Below are positions 23,264 through 35,500 of a DNA stretch of 64,000 nucleotides, piece after piece. The notes beneath the pieces are model-generated. The model saw nothing but the letters and a program-made list of their open reading frames with translations, was not told where the DNA came from and searched no databases. The translations under genes and the position numbers were made by a program. The first letter of the stretch is position 1; each line of letters begins with the position of its first letter. This stretch comes from Lycium barbarum (Eukaryota > Streptophyta > Magnoliopsida > Solanales > Solanaceae): the NCBI RefSeq assembly GCF_019175385.1, contig NC_083339.1, positions 81,394,120-81,458,119 on the forward strand, given 5' to 3'.

Positions 23264-23448
23264 CATGAGCATCATTATTATTGAGAGCATGCACGTTATG
23301 CGCCCACAGAGGCATTGTCAGCATACAGATTTATGTAAATGTTTTCAGATACTCAGTCATACAGATGCATCTAGACAGTCAATCGGTTTCAAAGATCAGA
23401 TTCAGCTTATGATTCTTATGTTTATGTTACTTCTATGCCTTACATACT

Positions 23449-23516
23449 CAGTACATTATCCGTACTGACTCCCCTATTGCTCGGGGGGGGGGGGGGGGTT
23501 GCGTTCATGCTCGCAG
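23449..23516 (+). promoter_or_regulatory. Three-hairpin block (proposed 3' splice site), LTR B
   Basis: CAGTAC/GTACTG (23449-23454, 23462-23467), then a C4 arm opposite a 16-G run (23483-23498), then TTGCG/CGCAG. The G run is an expanded 3' arm of hairpin 2. Confidence 0.45.
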
Positions 23517-23982
23517 GTTCATGTAGACAGAGAGAGGATCCGGCTCAGTAGGACTTCCCCTCAGCTGTTGTCGGTGCGCTCCACTCGATCCGGAGCTGCG
23601 GTCTATTTTGGTATATTATTTTAGGATGTATATGCATGTATAGGCATGACGGGAGCCCTATCCCGTCCTTTCTACAGCTTATACTCCGTTAGAGGTCTAT
23701 AGACAGTCGTACATAGTTGGGATGTTATGTAGCCTTGACGGCTCTTCTTTTGTTGTACAGCATATATAGCAGCCTAATTGGCTTGCATCATTCTTTCCAT
23801 CTTGTTTATGTACAGATTATGTAGAGTTCGTGATGACACCCTTTCATGAGTCAATATAAGTTCGGGTTGAGCTATTTATGGGCCCTTGTTACTTAATGTT
23901 ATTCAGATACGAGTATAGGGGTGTTTGGTCACTAAAGATCAGACACTCATTACGATTCATCGATTTGGGTCATGACATTTAA

Positions 23983-24544
23983 GGATATCTCTTTTGGAAA
24001 TTCTGAGTATACGAGCAAGTTCGTAGCTTCATCTATACTCAAGTTGCATATTTGGTTTGTGTCCGGGAGATTAAAAGAGTTTCGGGTGTCGAATCGAAGT
24101 TCGGGAAAAGTTTGAGATTTGCTGGTTGTAGTGTGGCCGCAATTGCAGCGTTTTGACCAAAATTACGGTTAGTTACCGAAATTACGACGTTTTGACCGAA
24201 TTTGCAGTTACTGAATTGCGACATTTTGACCGAAATTGTGGTTACTTATCGAAATTGCGACGTGTTGACTGCATTTCCGGTTATCGAAAGTGCGGCATTT
24301 TGATCGAAACACAAGACTTGTAGGTTGTATAGAATATTTCCCAATCCGAAAGGCATTTCTCATTTTCATATTTTGAGTTATAAAGCTCAGTTTTGGACGA
24401 TTTCAAAGGCATTTTGCACTTTTTGGCCCGTGGGTAAGCTTCTAATCTCCATTTTGTTCATTTCTGATGAATTCTTCCATTAAATTAAGGTTTAATCCAT
24501 GATTTGGGTAGGGATAAAAGGGGATTTTGGCCCTAAACTCTAAT
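23983..24544 (+). mobile_element. gypsy-2 5' LTR, second arm
   Basis: Continues the gypsy-2 LTR after LTR B and matches 51285-51815, including CAAGTTGCATATTTGGTTTG and the GCCGCAATTGC..GTTTTGACC repeats (24135-24300). Similarity to the 3' LTR ends near GGCCCTAAACT (about 24540). Beyond this the sequence belongs to another LTR, so a deletion or recombination junction lies at about 24535-24555. Confidence 0.7.
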
Positions 24545-25756
24545 GAAAGTAGAAACGTGAGCATTGAAGGAGAACGTTCAAGTGATAGAATAGCTAAACG
24601 AAAAGGTATGTAAAGCTAACCCTTCTTTCAATAAGGCATGGTTCCTTGGCTATATATCTATCCTTTCATGAGTCTATAATGTCCTCTAAATGATTCTATC
24701 TTTAAAGCTACTAAAGCTCATGATTCTCGTTATGTTACGATTCTACTAAATTCCTTATATGATGAGTGATCCTCTAAGGATAGATGTAATGAAACGATGA
24801 TCATAATGATGCCAAAGATGCTTATGAGCTCTTATGTATATGTGTCTATGTATGACTATTATGTAACACCGAGCTTATATGGCCAGGTATGATATGTATT
24901 ACGCGCACACCACTACAGTTGGGTACGGATAACCCTGAGCCTTGGTAGGGCCAGGTATGTATAATCACCGAGCCTTACCATGGCCGGGTATGTGAAACAC
25001 CGAACCTTCATGGTCGGGTATGCTATGTGTATGAATATGAATATGGATATAAATACGGATACGAATACGGATACGGATATGGATTTATGTATATGTACAT
25101 GTGTATGTACACAACCACGCATTAGAAAATGGAAGGTCCCTATGAAAGGAAAGTAAGTGTTTATGACGATGGTTCTACTACCTCCCATCTTATGTTATTT
25201 CTTATGTTGTCTCTTATGCTTCTATAATGATGTTGATTATGCTTTACATACTCAGTACATTATTCGTACTGATGTCTTTTTGTTTGTGAACGCTACGTCA
25301 TGCCCGCAGGTGGCCAGGGAGACAGGCTTTATCCATAGCTCGATTACTCAGGGACTACGTTGAGGAGCTCCATTTCATTCGGAGCTATAGCTTTTGGTAT
25401 CTATTCTTTTGTGTACATACTTATGGGCATGACGGGGGTTCTGTCCCTCCTAGATGATGTGACATACACTTCTTAGAGGCTCGTAGACATGTGTATATGG
25501 TTAGATGTCTTTAGCCATGTCGGCTTATATTTTGTATATCATTTTGATAAGCCTCGTCGGCTTATGTACTGATATGGATATAGTTGTTGATGGTGATATA
25601 AATGTATTGTTGCCCAATGAGATTAGCATGAATGATAGATAGAAAGTATGATTAAGCTATGTGGCTCACCTAGATGAAAATGTGAATGTACGATAACAGG
25701 TGCCCGGGTGGATTAACACCGGGTACCCGTCATGGCCCTCCGGTTGGGTCGTGACA
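24545..25756 (+). mobile_element. Partial solo LTR S (I/D family, 5' end missing)
   Basis: Begins inside an LTR at GTAGAAACGTGAGCATTGAA, which matches 55910-55930 in LTR I, and ends GGGTCGTGACA at 25756. It has donor-like AAGGTATGTAA (GT at 24606), imperfect repeats of CACCGAGCCTT...GGCCGGGTATG (24870-25020), a six-base GGATAC/GAATAT repeat (25030-25085) and a decayed three-hairpin block (25253-25309). Its first half is missing; its right side abuts the gypsy-1 5' LTR at GAGTTAGAC. Confidence 0.7.
25253..25309 (+). promoter_or_regulatory. Three-hairpin block, decayed, LTR S
   Basis: Stem 1 is intact (CAGTAC/GTACTG). Stems 2 and 3 have unpaired changes (TGTCT against GAACG, CTACG against CGCAG). 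Confidence 0.35.
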
Positions 25757-26009
25757 GAGTTAGACTTTGATAAGTTGATTGTATGTATTTTGAAATTGAT
25801 AGGACAAAGCATGTCTAGTCTTCAAACATGATTGTGTGTGGTTAAACTTCCTATATGCCATTGATTGAGTTATTATGTGGGCTTCGTGCCACTATTCTTT
25901 GTGTTAGAACTTACAGGTTGATAGGGTTAATGAGAAGTTAATATAATCTTCTTGGTGGAATTGAGATACAAACGATAATTTGCTTATTGAAAATAATGTG
26001 ACACTAGAT

Positions 26010-26051
<42 letters not shown>

Positions 26052-26914
26052 ATGCTCATTTGATCAGGACTAAGGATGAGGCCTAGATATGAATAGGCAC
26101 ATTTGATCAGGGGTGAGGATGTGGCCTAGTTGTGAGCTCGGGTCCGAGGAGTGAGTTCAGAACGAGTGGTACATGGACACCATGGGTCCCCTGCAGGTCA
26201 TGACTACTGAGCAATGAAATCAGTTAGCATGTGTGTACAGCGTGTATATGGTTATTGTTGGTAGACTTATTCCGTTGTTCGCTTCAATTGATCTGACTCT
26301 TGATATCATTAGGTGACTTGATTGCTATTATCCTTGGTTGACTTATTGTTGGGTTATTTGATTGTGTGTTGTTGACTGGCTTGTCTATTTTATTTATTTT
26401 GTGATGTATGCATGATACTAATCTTAGTCGGCATATGATATCTACCGGTACATAGTGTTTATACTGATACTACCTTGATGCTTTCTTTGCAGTGCAGATT
26501 GTGATCCAGAGACTGCTACCCGATCTCATATCTAGCGTTGAGGCCGTTTCTGACATATTTAGGGTGAGCTTGTATCCATGCTAGGCCGCCCGAAGATCTT
26601 CTTTTCTGATGTATATTTCTATTCCAGACATTGTTGGTTATTTATTTAGACAACTTACATTCCTTATACATGTTTTAGATTAAAGTCCTTGTACGGTGAC
26701 TTTCGGATTTTAGGGTGTAATTTTTAGGACTTCTGCATTTACGTTATTATTTTATGGCATGACTTAATTTGATTTATCTTTTGCATGAATGGTTAATAAC
26801 TGATTGGAATAGTTAATATAAAAATGGCCAGTCATGGCGGGTAGATGGCTTACGTATTGGTTCGCTCACTAGGAGTTAGTGTGGGTGCCAGTCATGGCGG
26901 GTTTGGTCGTGATA
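25757..26914 (+). mobile_element. gypsy-1 5' LTR, truncated at its 5' side
   Basis: From GAGTTAGACTTTGATAAG to GGTCGTGATA, matching the second half of the gypsy-1 3' LTR and LTR A. Both gypsy-1 LTRs end GTGATA rather than the usual GTGACA, which supports pairing them. It contains (TA)n at 26014-26047 and two copies of a ...TTTGATCAGG...GAGGATG.GGCCTAG unit (26058-26130). About the first 1.2 kb expected from the 3' LTR is gone, lost together with the start of LTR S. Confidence 0.8.
26446..26497 (+). promoter_or_regulatory. Hairpin block, decayed, gypsy-1 5' LTR
   Basis: CGGTAC/ATACTG and a weak terminal stem ending TGCAG. It is the counterpart of 42350-42401 in the 3' LTR, where pairing is better. 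Confidence 0.3.
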
Positions 26915-26918
26915 GAGT

Positions 26919-26930
26919 TGGTATCAGAGA
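26919..26930 (+). other. gypsy-1 primer binding site (initiator Met tRNA)
   Basis: TGGTATCAGAGA, 4 bp after the LTR end. It is complementary to the 3' end of plant initiator tRNA-Met except for the last base. Confidence 0.85.
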
Positions 26931-27130
26931 TTTAGGTTTATCTATCTCGTCATACAAGGAACATGTCTAGTAGAGTCTTGTGGATCGGTACAGAGAAGTC
27001 TGTACTTATCTTCGAGAGGCTACCGGACACTAGGAAAAATCCCTTTTTTTTCTTTCTTTCATGCTACTTGATTCCAATTGCTATCTGGATGATTCAATTT
27101 GGTATCTTACAATCCTTCACTCTCTCACAG

Positions 27131-28580
27131 ATGGAGAAAACACGTGCGACGACAGCCAAAGGTAGAGGTGGAGGTAAAGGAGTAAGTAGAGGGGCAGCAC
27201 TAGCTGGGGCGGAGTCCCAGCAGTTGATCCCGTGCCTCCAGTGGCTCCTAATGAGGCTGCGGGAGATGCAGCCGCATCAGCTCAGCCAGCGGTAGTGCCA
27301 GTTTCGCCAGGTGCTGCAGCTGCTCTAGGTATACCGGATGCGATAGTGCAAGTGTTGAACAGGTTACATAGGTTGGCATAGACCGGGGCGATACTGGCTG
27401 GTCCAGGAAGAAGGGGTGCAGGGATAGTAGCCCCAGGTTCGGACATAGTTCAGGCTCGGGAGTTCAGCATGCCGCAGCAGTGGCACCTCGCTTGGATGAA
27501 GTTTCGGGTCGAGGCATTTTCGAGGCCATTTACAGGACCGGTGATGACCGGTGAGGAGCATGATTTATTTTGGAGGTTCACTAAAATGAAGCCTCCAATT
27601 TTCTATGGTACTGAGTCAGAGGATGCGTACGAGTTCATTATAGATTGTCATGAGAGGCTCCGTAAGATGGGGGCTGTGGACAGGTATGGGGTTGAGTTTA
27701 TGACTTTCCAGTTCACTGGTGATGCCAAGTTATGGTGGAGGGCATATGTGGAGTGCAGGCCAACTGGGTCACCTCCATTGACTTGGGTTCAGTTCTATTC
27801 TGTGTTCCTAGATAAGTATGTCCCGCGTACTTTGAGGGACAAAAGGAAGGATGAGTTTGCTAATATTGATCAGGGAAACTCGTTTGTTGCTGTTTACAAG
27901 TCCCATTTTCATTCCTTGTCTCGATATGCTCTTCAGTTGCTACCTACTGAGGAGGAGAGGATCAGGCGATTCGTAAAGGGATTGAATACTGGACTTCAGC
28001 TTGTAGCCACTGGGGCTTCATTTCAGGAGGTAGTGGAGCACGTCCGTGTTGTTGAGGGGATTAGACAGGAGAGTCATGCAAAGCAGATAGACAAGAAAGC
28101 CCGAAGGGGTGGGAATTTCAGCAATTCCTTCTCGAGGGGTCAGAGTTCACAGGTGTACTCAGGACGTCTGGTTCAGTCTGCTATGCAGGTGTCTGTTGGG
28201 GCCCCATCAGGGGCTAATTATCAGTCTTCAGGTTAGGATGGGGGTTATACTACTTCATCAGCTTCTGTTCAGCGACCAACGCTGGACTGTGCATGTTACG
28301 AGTATGGTGAGGTAGGGCATATTAAGAGATTTTTCCCCAGACTCAGACAGGGTGGACAGGGGACTCAGTATCAGGCTCCCCGAGCTCTATTTGCACCAGA
28401 TAGAGGAGGTAAGGACCGTTCACCAGCAGGGTGGGGTGGCCACACCGCGGGTAGGGGTGGCGCTTAGCCTAACCGAGGCAGTCCTCAGGCAGGCAGAGGT
28501 GGACAGCAGCCCGGCAGGGGCGGGGATCAGACTGGACAAGGTAATCGCGGTGGTTCACATGATACAGAAGGCGCGGTCAC
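27131..28580 (+). pseudogene. gypsy-1 gag
   Basis: Capsid/nucleocapsid protein of a Ty3/gypsy chromovirus. The start is placed at ATGGAGAAAACACG because MEKTRATTAKGRGGG resembles the family's MVRTRA..GRGRG N-terminus; the earlier ATG at 26963 lies in the leader. The Retrotrans_gag domain follows (FYGTESEDAYEF, GDAKLWWRAY, LDKYVPRTLRDKRKDEF, FVKGL) at about 27590-28070. The zinc knuckle at 28288-28330 reads CYEYGEVGHIKRFF, so two of its three cysteines are lost. Damage includes a frameshift near 27215, stops near 27380 and 28234, and a frame change near 28570 before the protease. It would package element RNA in virus-like particles if intact. Confidence 0.88.
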
Positions 28581-29240
28581 TTTTACGATTTCCTAGGTAG
28601 ACCTGAGGCTGAGGCCTCAAATGTTGTCATCACAGGTACTATCTCAGTTTATGACCGAATGGCTTCTGTTTTATTTGATCCGGGTTCTACTTTTTCATAT
28701 ATGTCTTCATATTTTACTGTGGGTTTGGACATGATGTGTGATACTCTTGATGCCCCTATTTATGTATCTACTCCGATTGGGGATTCGGTGGTGGTAGATA
28801 GAGTTTACCCTTCTTGTGCAATTACATTTATGGGATATAGTACCTGGACAGATTTGATGATCCTAGACATGGTAGATTTTGATATCATTTTGGGCATGAG
28901 TTGGTTGTCCCCGTATTATGCAATTCTTGATTGTCACTCTAAAACCGTTACCATTGCTATGCCCGGGGAACCTAGACTTGAGTGGAAGGGTAACCTTAGT
29001 CCTCTCCCTAAGAAAGTCATATCCTTCATTCCTGCTAAGAAGCTAGTGTAGAAGGACTGTCTAGCTTATTTGACACATATCCATGATACCAGCGTAGATA
29101 CTCTATCTATTGATTTGGTTCCAATGGTACGCGAGTTTGCGGATGTGTTCCCCGCGACTTGCCAGGTATGCCACCTGACCATGATAGTGACTTTCAAATT
29201 GATTTAGACTCAGGGACTTGACCTATCTCTATTCCACCTT
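28581..29240 (+). pseudogene. gypsy-1 aspartic protease and linker to RT
   Basis: FYDFLGRPEAEASNVVITGTIS leads into SVLFDPGSTFSYMS, the retropepsin active-site region (GATCCGGGTTCT at 28677-28688; this lineage uses DPGS from memory). VDFDIILGMSWLSPYYAILDC follows. The protease would cut the gag-pol polyprotein. A TAG at 29049-29051 stops the frame after PAKKLV, and a 1-base shift near 29150 separates ADVFPA from the DLPGMPPDHD linker that precedes RT. Intact relatives read straight through, so both are lesions. Confidence 0.87.
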
Positions 29241-30640
29241 ATAGGATGGTGCCAGCAGAACTTGGGGAATTGAAAGAACAGTTGCAAGATCTTTTGGGTA
29301 AGGGGTTTATTAACCAGAGTGCCTCTCCTTGGGGTGCTCCTGTGTTGTTTGTTAAAAAGAAGGATGGCTCTATATGTATGTGTATTGATTACCGTCAGCT
29401 GAACCAGGTAAATATCTCAAAAAACTATCTCATTCCCCATATTGATGACTTGTTTGATCAGTTACAGAGAGCTTCTGTGTTCTCTAAAATTGACTTAAGG
29501 TCAGGGCATCACCAGTTGAAGATTCGGGCAGAGGATGTCCCTAAGATAGCCTTCAGGACTAGGTATGGGCACTATGAGTTCTTAGTTATGTCTTTTGGGC
29601 TTACAAATGCCCCAGATGCATTCATGGACTTGATGAACAATGTTTTTAAGCCCTTTTTAGACTCTTTCGTAATAGTGTTCATTGATGATATCCTGGTGTA
29701 TTCTAGAAGTAAGGAGGAGCATGAGAAACATTGGAGGATTGCTCTTGGGGTATTACGGGAGAAGAGGTTGTATGCTAAATTCTCCAAGTGTGAATTTTGT
29801 TTGTCTTCTGTGTCCTTCTTGGGGCATGCAATTTCAAGAGAGGGTATTATGGTGGATCCGCAGAAAATTCAGGCAATCAGGGAGTGGGATAAGCCCACAT
29901 CAGTGACCGAAATCCATAGTTTCGTGGGTCTGGCTAGCTAGTATCGTCGGTTCGTGAAGGGGTTTGCCTCTATTGCTTCTCATTTAACCCGTTTGACTCA
30001 GAAAGAGGTACCATTTCAGTGGTTCGACGAGTGTAAAAAGAGCTTTCAAAAGCTCAACATGTTGTTGACTAGAGCACCTATTCTAGCATTGCCCGTGTAG
30101 GGCAAGGATTTTGTTGTTTATTGTGATGCTTCACGTTCTGGGTTGGGTACTGTTTTGATGCAGGAAAAGAAGGTGATTGCTTATGCTTCTCGACAGTTGA
30201 AAGCGCATGAGAAGAACTATCCTGCTAATGACTTAGAACTGGCAGAAGTGGTGTTCGCGCTGAAAATCTTGAGGCACTACTTGTATGGTGTCCATTGTAA
30301 GGTGTACACTGACCACCGTAGGTTGCAGCATGTGTTCACTCAGAGGGATCTGAACTCAAGGCAGTGGAGATGGATGGAACTGCTGAAAGATTACGACATC
30401 ACTATTCTGTATCATCTGGGTAAGGAAAATGTGCTGGCTGACGCGTTGGGCAGGAAGTCGACTAGTATTGGAAGTCTGACTCGTTTGATCTCTTCGGAGC
30501 GTCCATTAGCTAGAGAGGTTCATACTCTGGCCAACAGTTTTATGAGGCTAGATACTTCTAACATGGGCAGGGTGTTGGCTTGTGTTGAGGCTCGGTCATC
30601 ATTTCTGGAACAACTTAAGCTAAGTAGTTTGAGGATGTCA
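29241..30640 (+). pseudogene. gypsy-1 reverse transcriptase and RNase H
   Basis: RT runs from [16 protein letters not shown] through [57 protein letters not shown] (catalytic FIDD at about 29678-29695) and [12 protein letters not shown]. RNase H follows with [15 protein letters not shown] (about 30118-30160), [16 protein letters not shown] and LADALGRKS. Two stops (29939-29941 after VGLAS, and near 30098 in LPV*GKDF) break an otherwise long frame. Catalytic residues seen are conserved, so this element died more recently than gypsy-2. The antisense ORFs are shadows. Confidence 0.92.
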
Positions 30641-31735
30641 AGTTGTATAAAATTTGTGACAAGGTGTTGTGTAAAAAGGCCAAGGAGGCCGTGATTAACG
30701 AAGAGCGGGTGCTGCGGATTAAAAGGCGAGTTTGCGTGCCATGTGTGGGTGATTTGATTAAGACTATTCTGACAGAGGCTCGCAATTCGAGGTATTCCAT
30801 TCATCCTGGCACTACTAAGATGTACCGCGATTTGAGATAACACTACTGGTGGACTAGGATGAAGCGTGATATAGTGGAGTTTGTTGGTCAGTGTTTGAAC
30901 TGCCAACAAGTGAAGTACGAGCATTAGAAACCTAGGGGTACACTTCAGAGTAAGCCCATTCCTGAGTGGAAGTGGGAAAGAATAGCAATGGATTTCGTGG
31001 TTGGTGTTCCGAAAATGTTGGAAAATTTTGATTCTATCTGGGTTATTGTTGACAGGTTGACTAAGTCTGCCCACTTCATTCCTGGTGTCGATAACTTATG
31101 ACACGAAGAAATTAGCCAAGATCTACATTCGTGAGGTGGTTAGGCTATATGGGGTTCCTATCTCCATCGTGTCCGATAGGGGCATAACTTTCACACCTCG
31201 ATTTTGGGAGCATTTGCATGAGGAATTGGGTACTAGGTTAGACCTTAGTATAGCTTTCCACTCTCAGACCCACGGGCAGTCCGAGCGGACTATGCAGGTC
31301 CTTGAAGATATGCTTCGAGCTTGTGTGATAGACTTTGGTGGTCATTGGGATCAATTCTTACCATTGGTCGAGTTTGCATATAATAATAGATACCACTCGA
31401 GCATCGACATGGCTCTATTTAAGGTGTCGTATGGGAGGAGATGTAGGTCTCCTAATAGTTGGTTCGATTCGTTTAAGGTAAGACCTTGGACTACGGACCT
31501 TTTGAGAGAGTCCTTAGAGAAGGTGAAGGTGATTCAAGCTAAGCTTATGGCAGCACAGAGTAGGCAAAAGGAGTATGCGGACCGTAAGGTCCGAGATCTT
31601 GAGTTTGGGGAGGGAGAGCAAGTATTGTTGAAAGTCTCACCCATGAAGAGTGTGATGAGGTTTGGGAAGAAGGGCAATCTCAGCCCGAGGTACATTGGGC
31701 CATTTGAGATTCTCAAGCGTGTGGAGTAGGTAGCT
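30641..31735 (+). pseudogene. gypsy-1 integrase
   Basis: An H2C2 zinc-binding segment (SIHPGTTKMYRDLR to CLNCQQVKYEH, 30790-30925) precedes the catalytic core: IVDRLTKSAHF (first Asp, about 31045), SDRGITFTPRFWE (second Asp, about 31170) and QSERTMQVLED (Glu, about 31285). The C-terminal part has AQSRQKEYADRKVRDLEF, VLLKVSP and PRYIGPFEIL. Stops at 30838 (RDLR*HYWW) and 30926 (EH*KP) fall where relatives have Gln, and a 1-base shift near 31085 splits the core. It would insert the cDNA copy. Confidence 0.9.
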
Positions 31736-32060
31736 TATGAGTTGGCTTTACCTCTGGGTCTATCAAGCGTTCATCTGGTACTTCACGTTTCGATGTTGAA
31801 GAGTGCCACGGCGATGGTTCGTACATAATCCGTTGGGATTCGGTTTTGCTATATGAGAACTAAACATATGAGGAAGAGCCTGTGGCTATCTTAGATAGAG
31901 ATGTTCGTAAGTTGCATCAAAGGAACTAGCTTCCGTGAAGGTTCAATGGAAGAATCGCCTAGTGAAGGAAGCTACTTGGGAAATAGAATCAGATATATAT
32001 AGCAAGTATCCTCGGCTTTTTTCTGAGTCAGGTAACGTGTCCTAGATTCCTTATCCTTGT
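31736..32060 (+). pseudogene. gypsy-1 chromodomain region
   Basis: Downstream of integrase the frames carry VAYELALPLGLSSVHLVLHVSML, then a chromodomain-like segment: VAILDRDVRKL, a VQWKN block and an ATWE-like EESPSEGSYLG region broken by frameshifts. A C-terminal chromodomain after integrase marks the chromovirus group; long LTRs of this kind suggest the Tekay/Del lineage (inference). Confidence 0.72.
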
Positions 32061-32097
32061 CCGTTCGGGGACGAACGGTGTTTTAATTGGTATCTGG

Positions 32098-32304
32098 TGT
32101 AACGACCCTCCCGGTCGTTATGGAAAACATAGGATCACCCCACCAAATAGAACTTTTCCAAGGGTAAAACGAGCTAATTGAAACTCGATTTTATAAGTCT
32201 AAGAACTGAAAACTAGACTTGGTTGTGATTATGGTTTGTTTGTGTTTAGTCCATTGGGGAGTGACGTAGGGAATTAGAATTCTGTTGGGAATTCCGAGGC
32301 CACA
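32098..32304 (+). mobile_element. gypsy-1 3' LTR, first arm
   Basis: Starts TGTAACGACCCTCCCGGTC right after AATTGGTATCTGG, which takes the polypurine-tract position. Upstream GTTCGGGGACGAACGG is the inverted motif often found before these 3' LTRs. Insertion O interrupts it at 32304. Confidence 0.87.
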
Positions 32305-32590
32305 TGTCACGACCCAACCCCGTAGGCCGCGACTCGTGTCCGAGCAGGACACCTTACGTACCCAGTAACCCCGAACCAACATATAAATTAGATACATAAA
32401 TATATAAAGCCAAACGGAGTCACAAGCTATCATACATAAGCAGATGTAGCGCACAGAAGCCGATAAGGCCATCACAGAATACGTATTTCCCAGAACATAT
32501 ACACAACCCACATATGTGTCTACAGACCTCTACGAACAGTAATAACAGAAACATAAGACGGGACAGGGCCCCGTCCTACCCCTGAATAGC
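32305..32590 (-). mobile_element. Solo LTR O, 3' arm (minus strand)
   Basis: The end of solo LTR O: the plus strand starts TGTCACGACCCAACCCCGTA. O is flanked by CCACA (32300-32304, 38317-38321). It is interrupted by F after CCCCTGAATAGC. Confidence 0.88.
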
Positions 32591-35500
32591 TGTCACGACC
32601 CAACCCCGTAGGCCGTGACTAGTGCCCGATCTGGGCACTCAAGCACATTCTAGTATATAGCAGAAGCCGACAAGGCTTTATTTCCAATTTAGATAATTTC
32701 CAAAAAAAATTTGGCAGAGTTTCCTTTGTTTTACGGACTATCCCATATACCCTGCACGCAGAAAATACCAACAAAGGCCACACAGGGCCAACAGAGTAAC
32801 ATTTAAATATATGCGGACCGGCCGCCGCGGCGAATGGGATCGCCCAAACACAACATATACACACAGCTGTACAGAAAGATCCCAGCCCACAACCATGTCC
32901 ACAGACCTCTAAACAGACCGACAAAATCATATGACGGGACAGGGCCCCGCCGTACCCATGAACGAGAATATACATATGTAGGAGTGACAGACTATACCAA
33001 AAGATGGCTCTGAATAAGAGAGCACTCCAAATGGCAGAATAAGATCCTAAGCGGACGGATCAGCAAACCTGTCGTCGGTACCTGCGCGGCATGAAAACGC
33101 AGCCCCCGAAGAAAGGGGGTCAGTACGAAATATATACTGAATATGTAAAGCGGAATCACAGAAGTCAAATCATAACGGTTACAGAAAATGAGTACAAAAT
33201 CCAGAGTGTGAAATGCATGTTTCCAAAACAAACAGAATGTGTACAGAAACATATGTCTTATCATATCCGGCCCCTGCCACGGGACTCGGCAGACAGAACG
33301 TGGCCACCCTCCCGACGCTGGTGCCACAATACAGAGGAATCAGAAAAAGGGGCGTGGCCCCGTATCATAAAATGTCATATCAAAATGGCCATAACAGATC
33401 AGATCAGAATAGGCGGACATGGCACATCATACTCCTCAGACCCATGTACGCGTATACCTGCCCCCTCACATCGGGGCGCGGCGAACAATGCAGAGAATCA
33501 CGCTTGACAACATATCCTGGCCCGGGCTCAGTGTGGGAAACATTGGGGCATCCACGAATGGAGTAGTGAGAGACTAATGCAATTTAAAAATATCATGAAT
33601 GTTTTCAAAGACTCGACGAAGCGTATCAAAGACAAACAAATCCAATGGAGTTGGACGGAATCATAATAGACGTATTTCGGATATCATATTAATTTACAGA
33701 AGTATAGCCTTCCAGAAGTCATTCCTAGTGTCAAAATAATTTATAAGACTTAATAGAATATTTAAAACAATATTCGTTAGGTAATTAGAAGGGTAGTCAA
33801 AACGTTTCTTTCAAAAATTGCTTTAAAAGAAAGCTTTAGTACATTAAGGGCAAAACCGGGAATAGTGGGCCCGCCTCGGGACAAACAAGGCGGCGGGCAC
33901 AAATTATGCCCTCCAAACTTATGGAGTCACCTAAAAAGGTTCTACAAACATTCTGTGACTTTCCAAGTGATTTAGAACAAAATTGCATAATTTCAAGAAA
34001 AGCATACCAAAATGGTTCAATTCTACTGAAGGAAAAACTGAGAATTTCTCTTGCGGATTCCGAGGGCCAAGAAGTCTTTCGAGGCCCGGATCCGACCCTA
34101 ACACACTAAGGACATGCCAAGGGAAGAATTGGGGTTGCTTTACATACCTCTTGAGCTTTTTAAGTCTATCCAAGCTCACTTCCCGTTTCGTCAAAAATCT
34201 GCAAATGGTCACATTTACCAATTGTGAGTTATGGATGCCATGATTTCAACTTAATGCATATTTGTCTACCGAAATTTCGGCAGCACTTCCCCTATACATA
34301 TAGCACCCCCGAGAATTCAACTCGGCTAGCAACCATCAACAACCATTAAAGACACAATATCCTTCAACTAGTCATCTTTCTAACAAGTTGACATAACCTT
34401 CATTCCAACCCAAACTTTCAAACTAATATCAATGATTTCACATTCATTATCACTCAAGATCATCACAATATAGATTTAGAAATATTTCATATCATTTTCC
34501 TTAAGTTATACACTCGATATACATAATATACAACTTTCCGTCAAGGTCATAACTTATGCAAAACATCAAACCTTTGGCATACAACTTCATAACATGTTTC
34601 CAACTTCCGAATTCATCAATGATCATTACAATTAACGACCAAACAACTTCGTTTTCTTAATGTCGGAAAGTCATACTAAAACGACATAAGTTTCTACATT
34701 CCAATTCAATACAAACTTATATCATTCTAACTTCATTTACATTGTAAACATCACAATAATACACTAAAAAACTTAATTCCTTTCTATCCCAAGCCAAACA
34801 CACCCTACGGCCAACATGCCCATTTTATCAATATCAACTAAATTCATCCAACTTTCAATTCCCATATGCATTTCATCACAATTACAACTAGAATATAACA
34901 TGAATTCAACACATTGTGGCTATACCACCTATATATACACACGGCTACACCTCATATTCTAAACCCACTTTGCAAACTTCCATTTTTCCATACAATCAAC
35001 ACATTTCTACATACTACAACACAAACAAAACTTAACAACACAATAAAAAGGTAGAAATTCTTACCTTTTCCTCAAGTCTTCTTCACTTGGAGATATGATC
35101 ACTTTGAAGAATCTAAAGCTTCTCCCTCCAAAACAACTATACCAAGTTACAAAGGAACCTTGGCTTAGTAGGAAATCAACAAGAAATAAATTTTTAGAAC
35201 AAGATTTTTGGTAGTTGATTTTCCTCCTCCAAACCCGAGACCCTCTATTTTCTTGCTCTTCTTTGGCTAGTTTGTTCTATGCTTATCCTAAGTGTTCATC
35301 TTCTAGATATATAATTGAAATGCTTGGTCACATGACCAAGCACATGACTACTAATTGGGTTTGGGCCAAGGCCCTTATGGCCGGCCACCCCCATTTTCTT
35401 TGGGCCTCAATTTGCTTCTTATTTTACAAGCCCACTAACTTGTGAATCCAATTTTGTAATTCCCGAAACTAATTTCCAAAATTCCAAAATTGCCCTTAGC

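Larger units (their letters stand above)
21552..23977 (+). mobile_element. Solo LTR B inserted in the gypsy-2 5' LTR
   Basis: A complete TGTTACACC...GTCATGACA LTR flanked by the perfect duplication TTTAA (21547-21551, 23978-23982). It carries, in order, a perfect 16-bp palindrome (21986-22001), TATATAAAG (22040-22048), the GAGATGTTGCCCGAATTTT segment near 22480, donor-like AGGTATGT (GT at 22642), a 36-bp tandem repeat (23047-23232), (AT)n, and a three-hairpin block whose second hairpin contains a 16-G run (23449-23515). It belongs to the same broad family as LTR Q. Confidence 0.93.

Noticed and set aside
33091..33566. Two overlapping ORFs of 117-138 codons in LTR F
   Set aside because: They cross the hairpin block of a non-coding LTR, and the copy in G (57540 onward) does not keep the frames.
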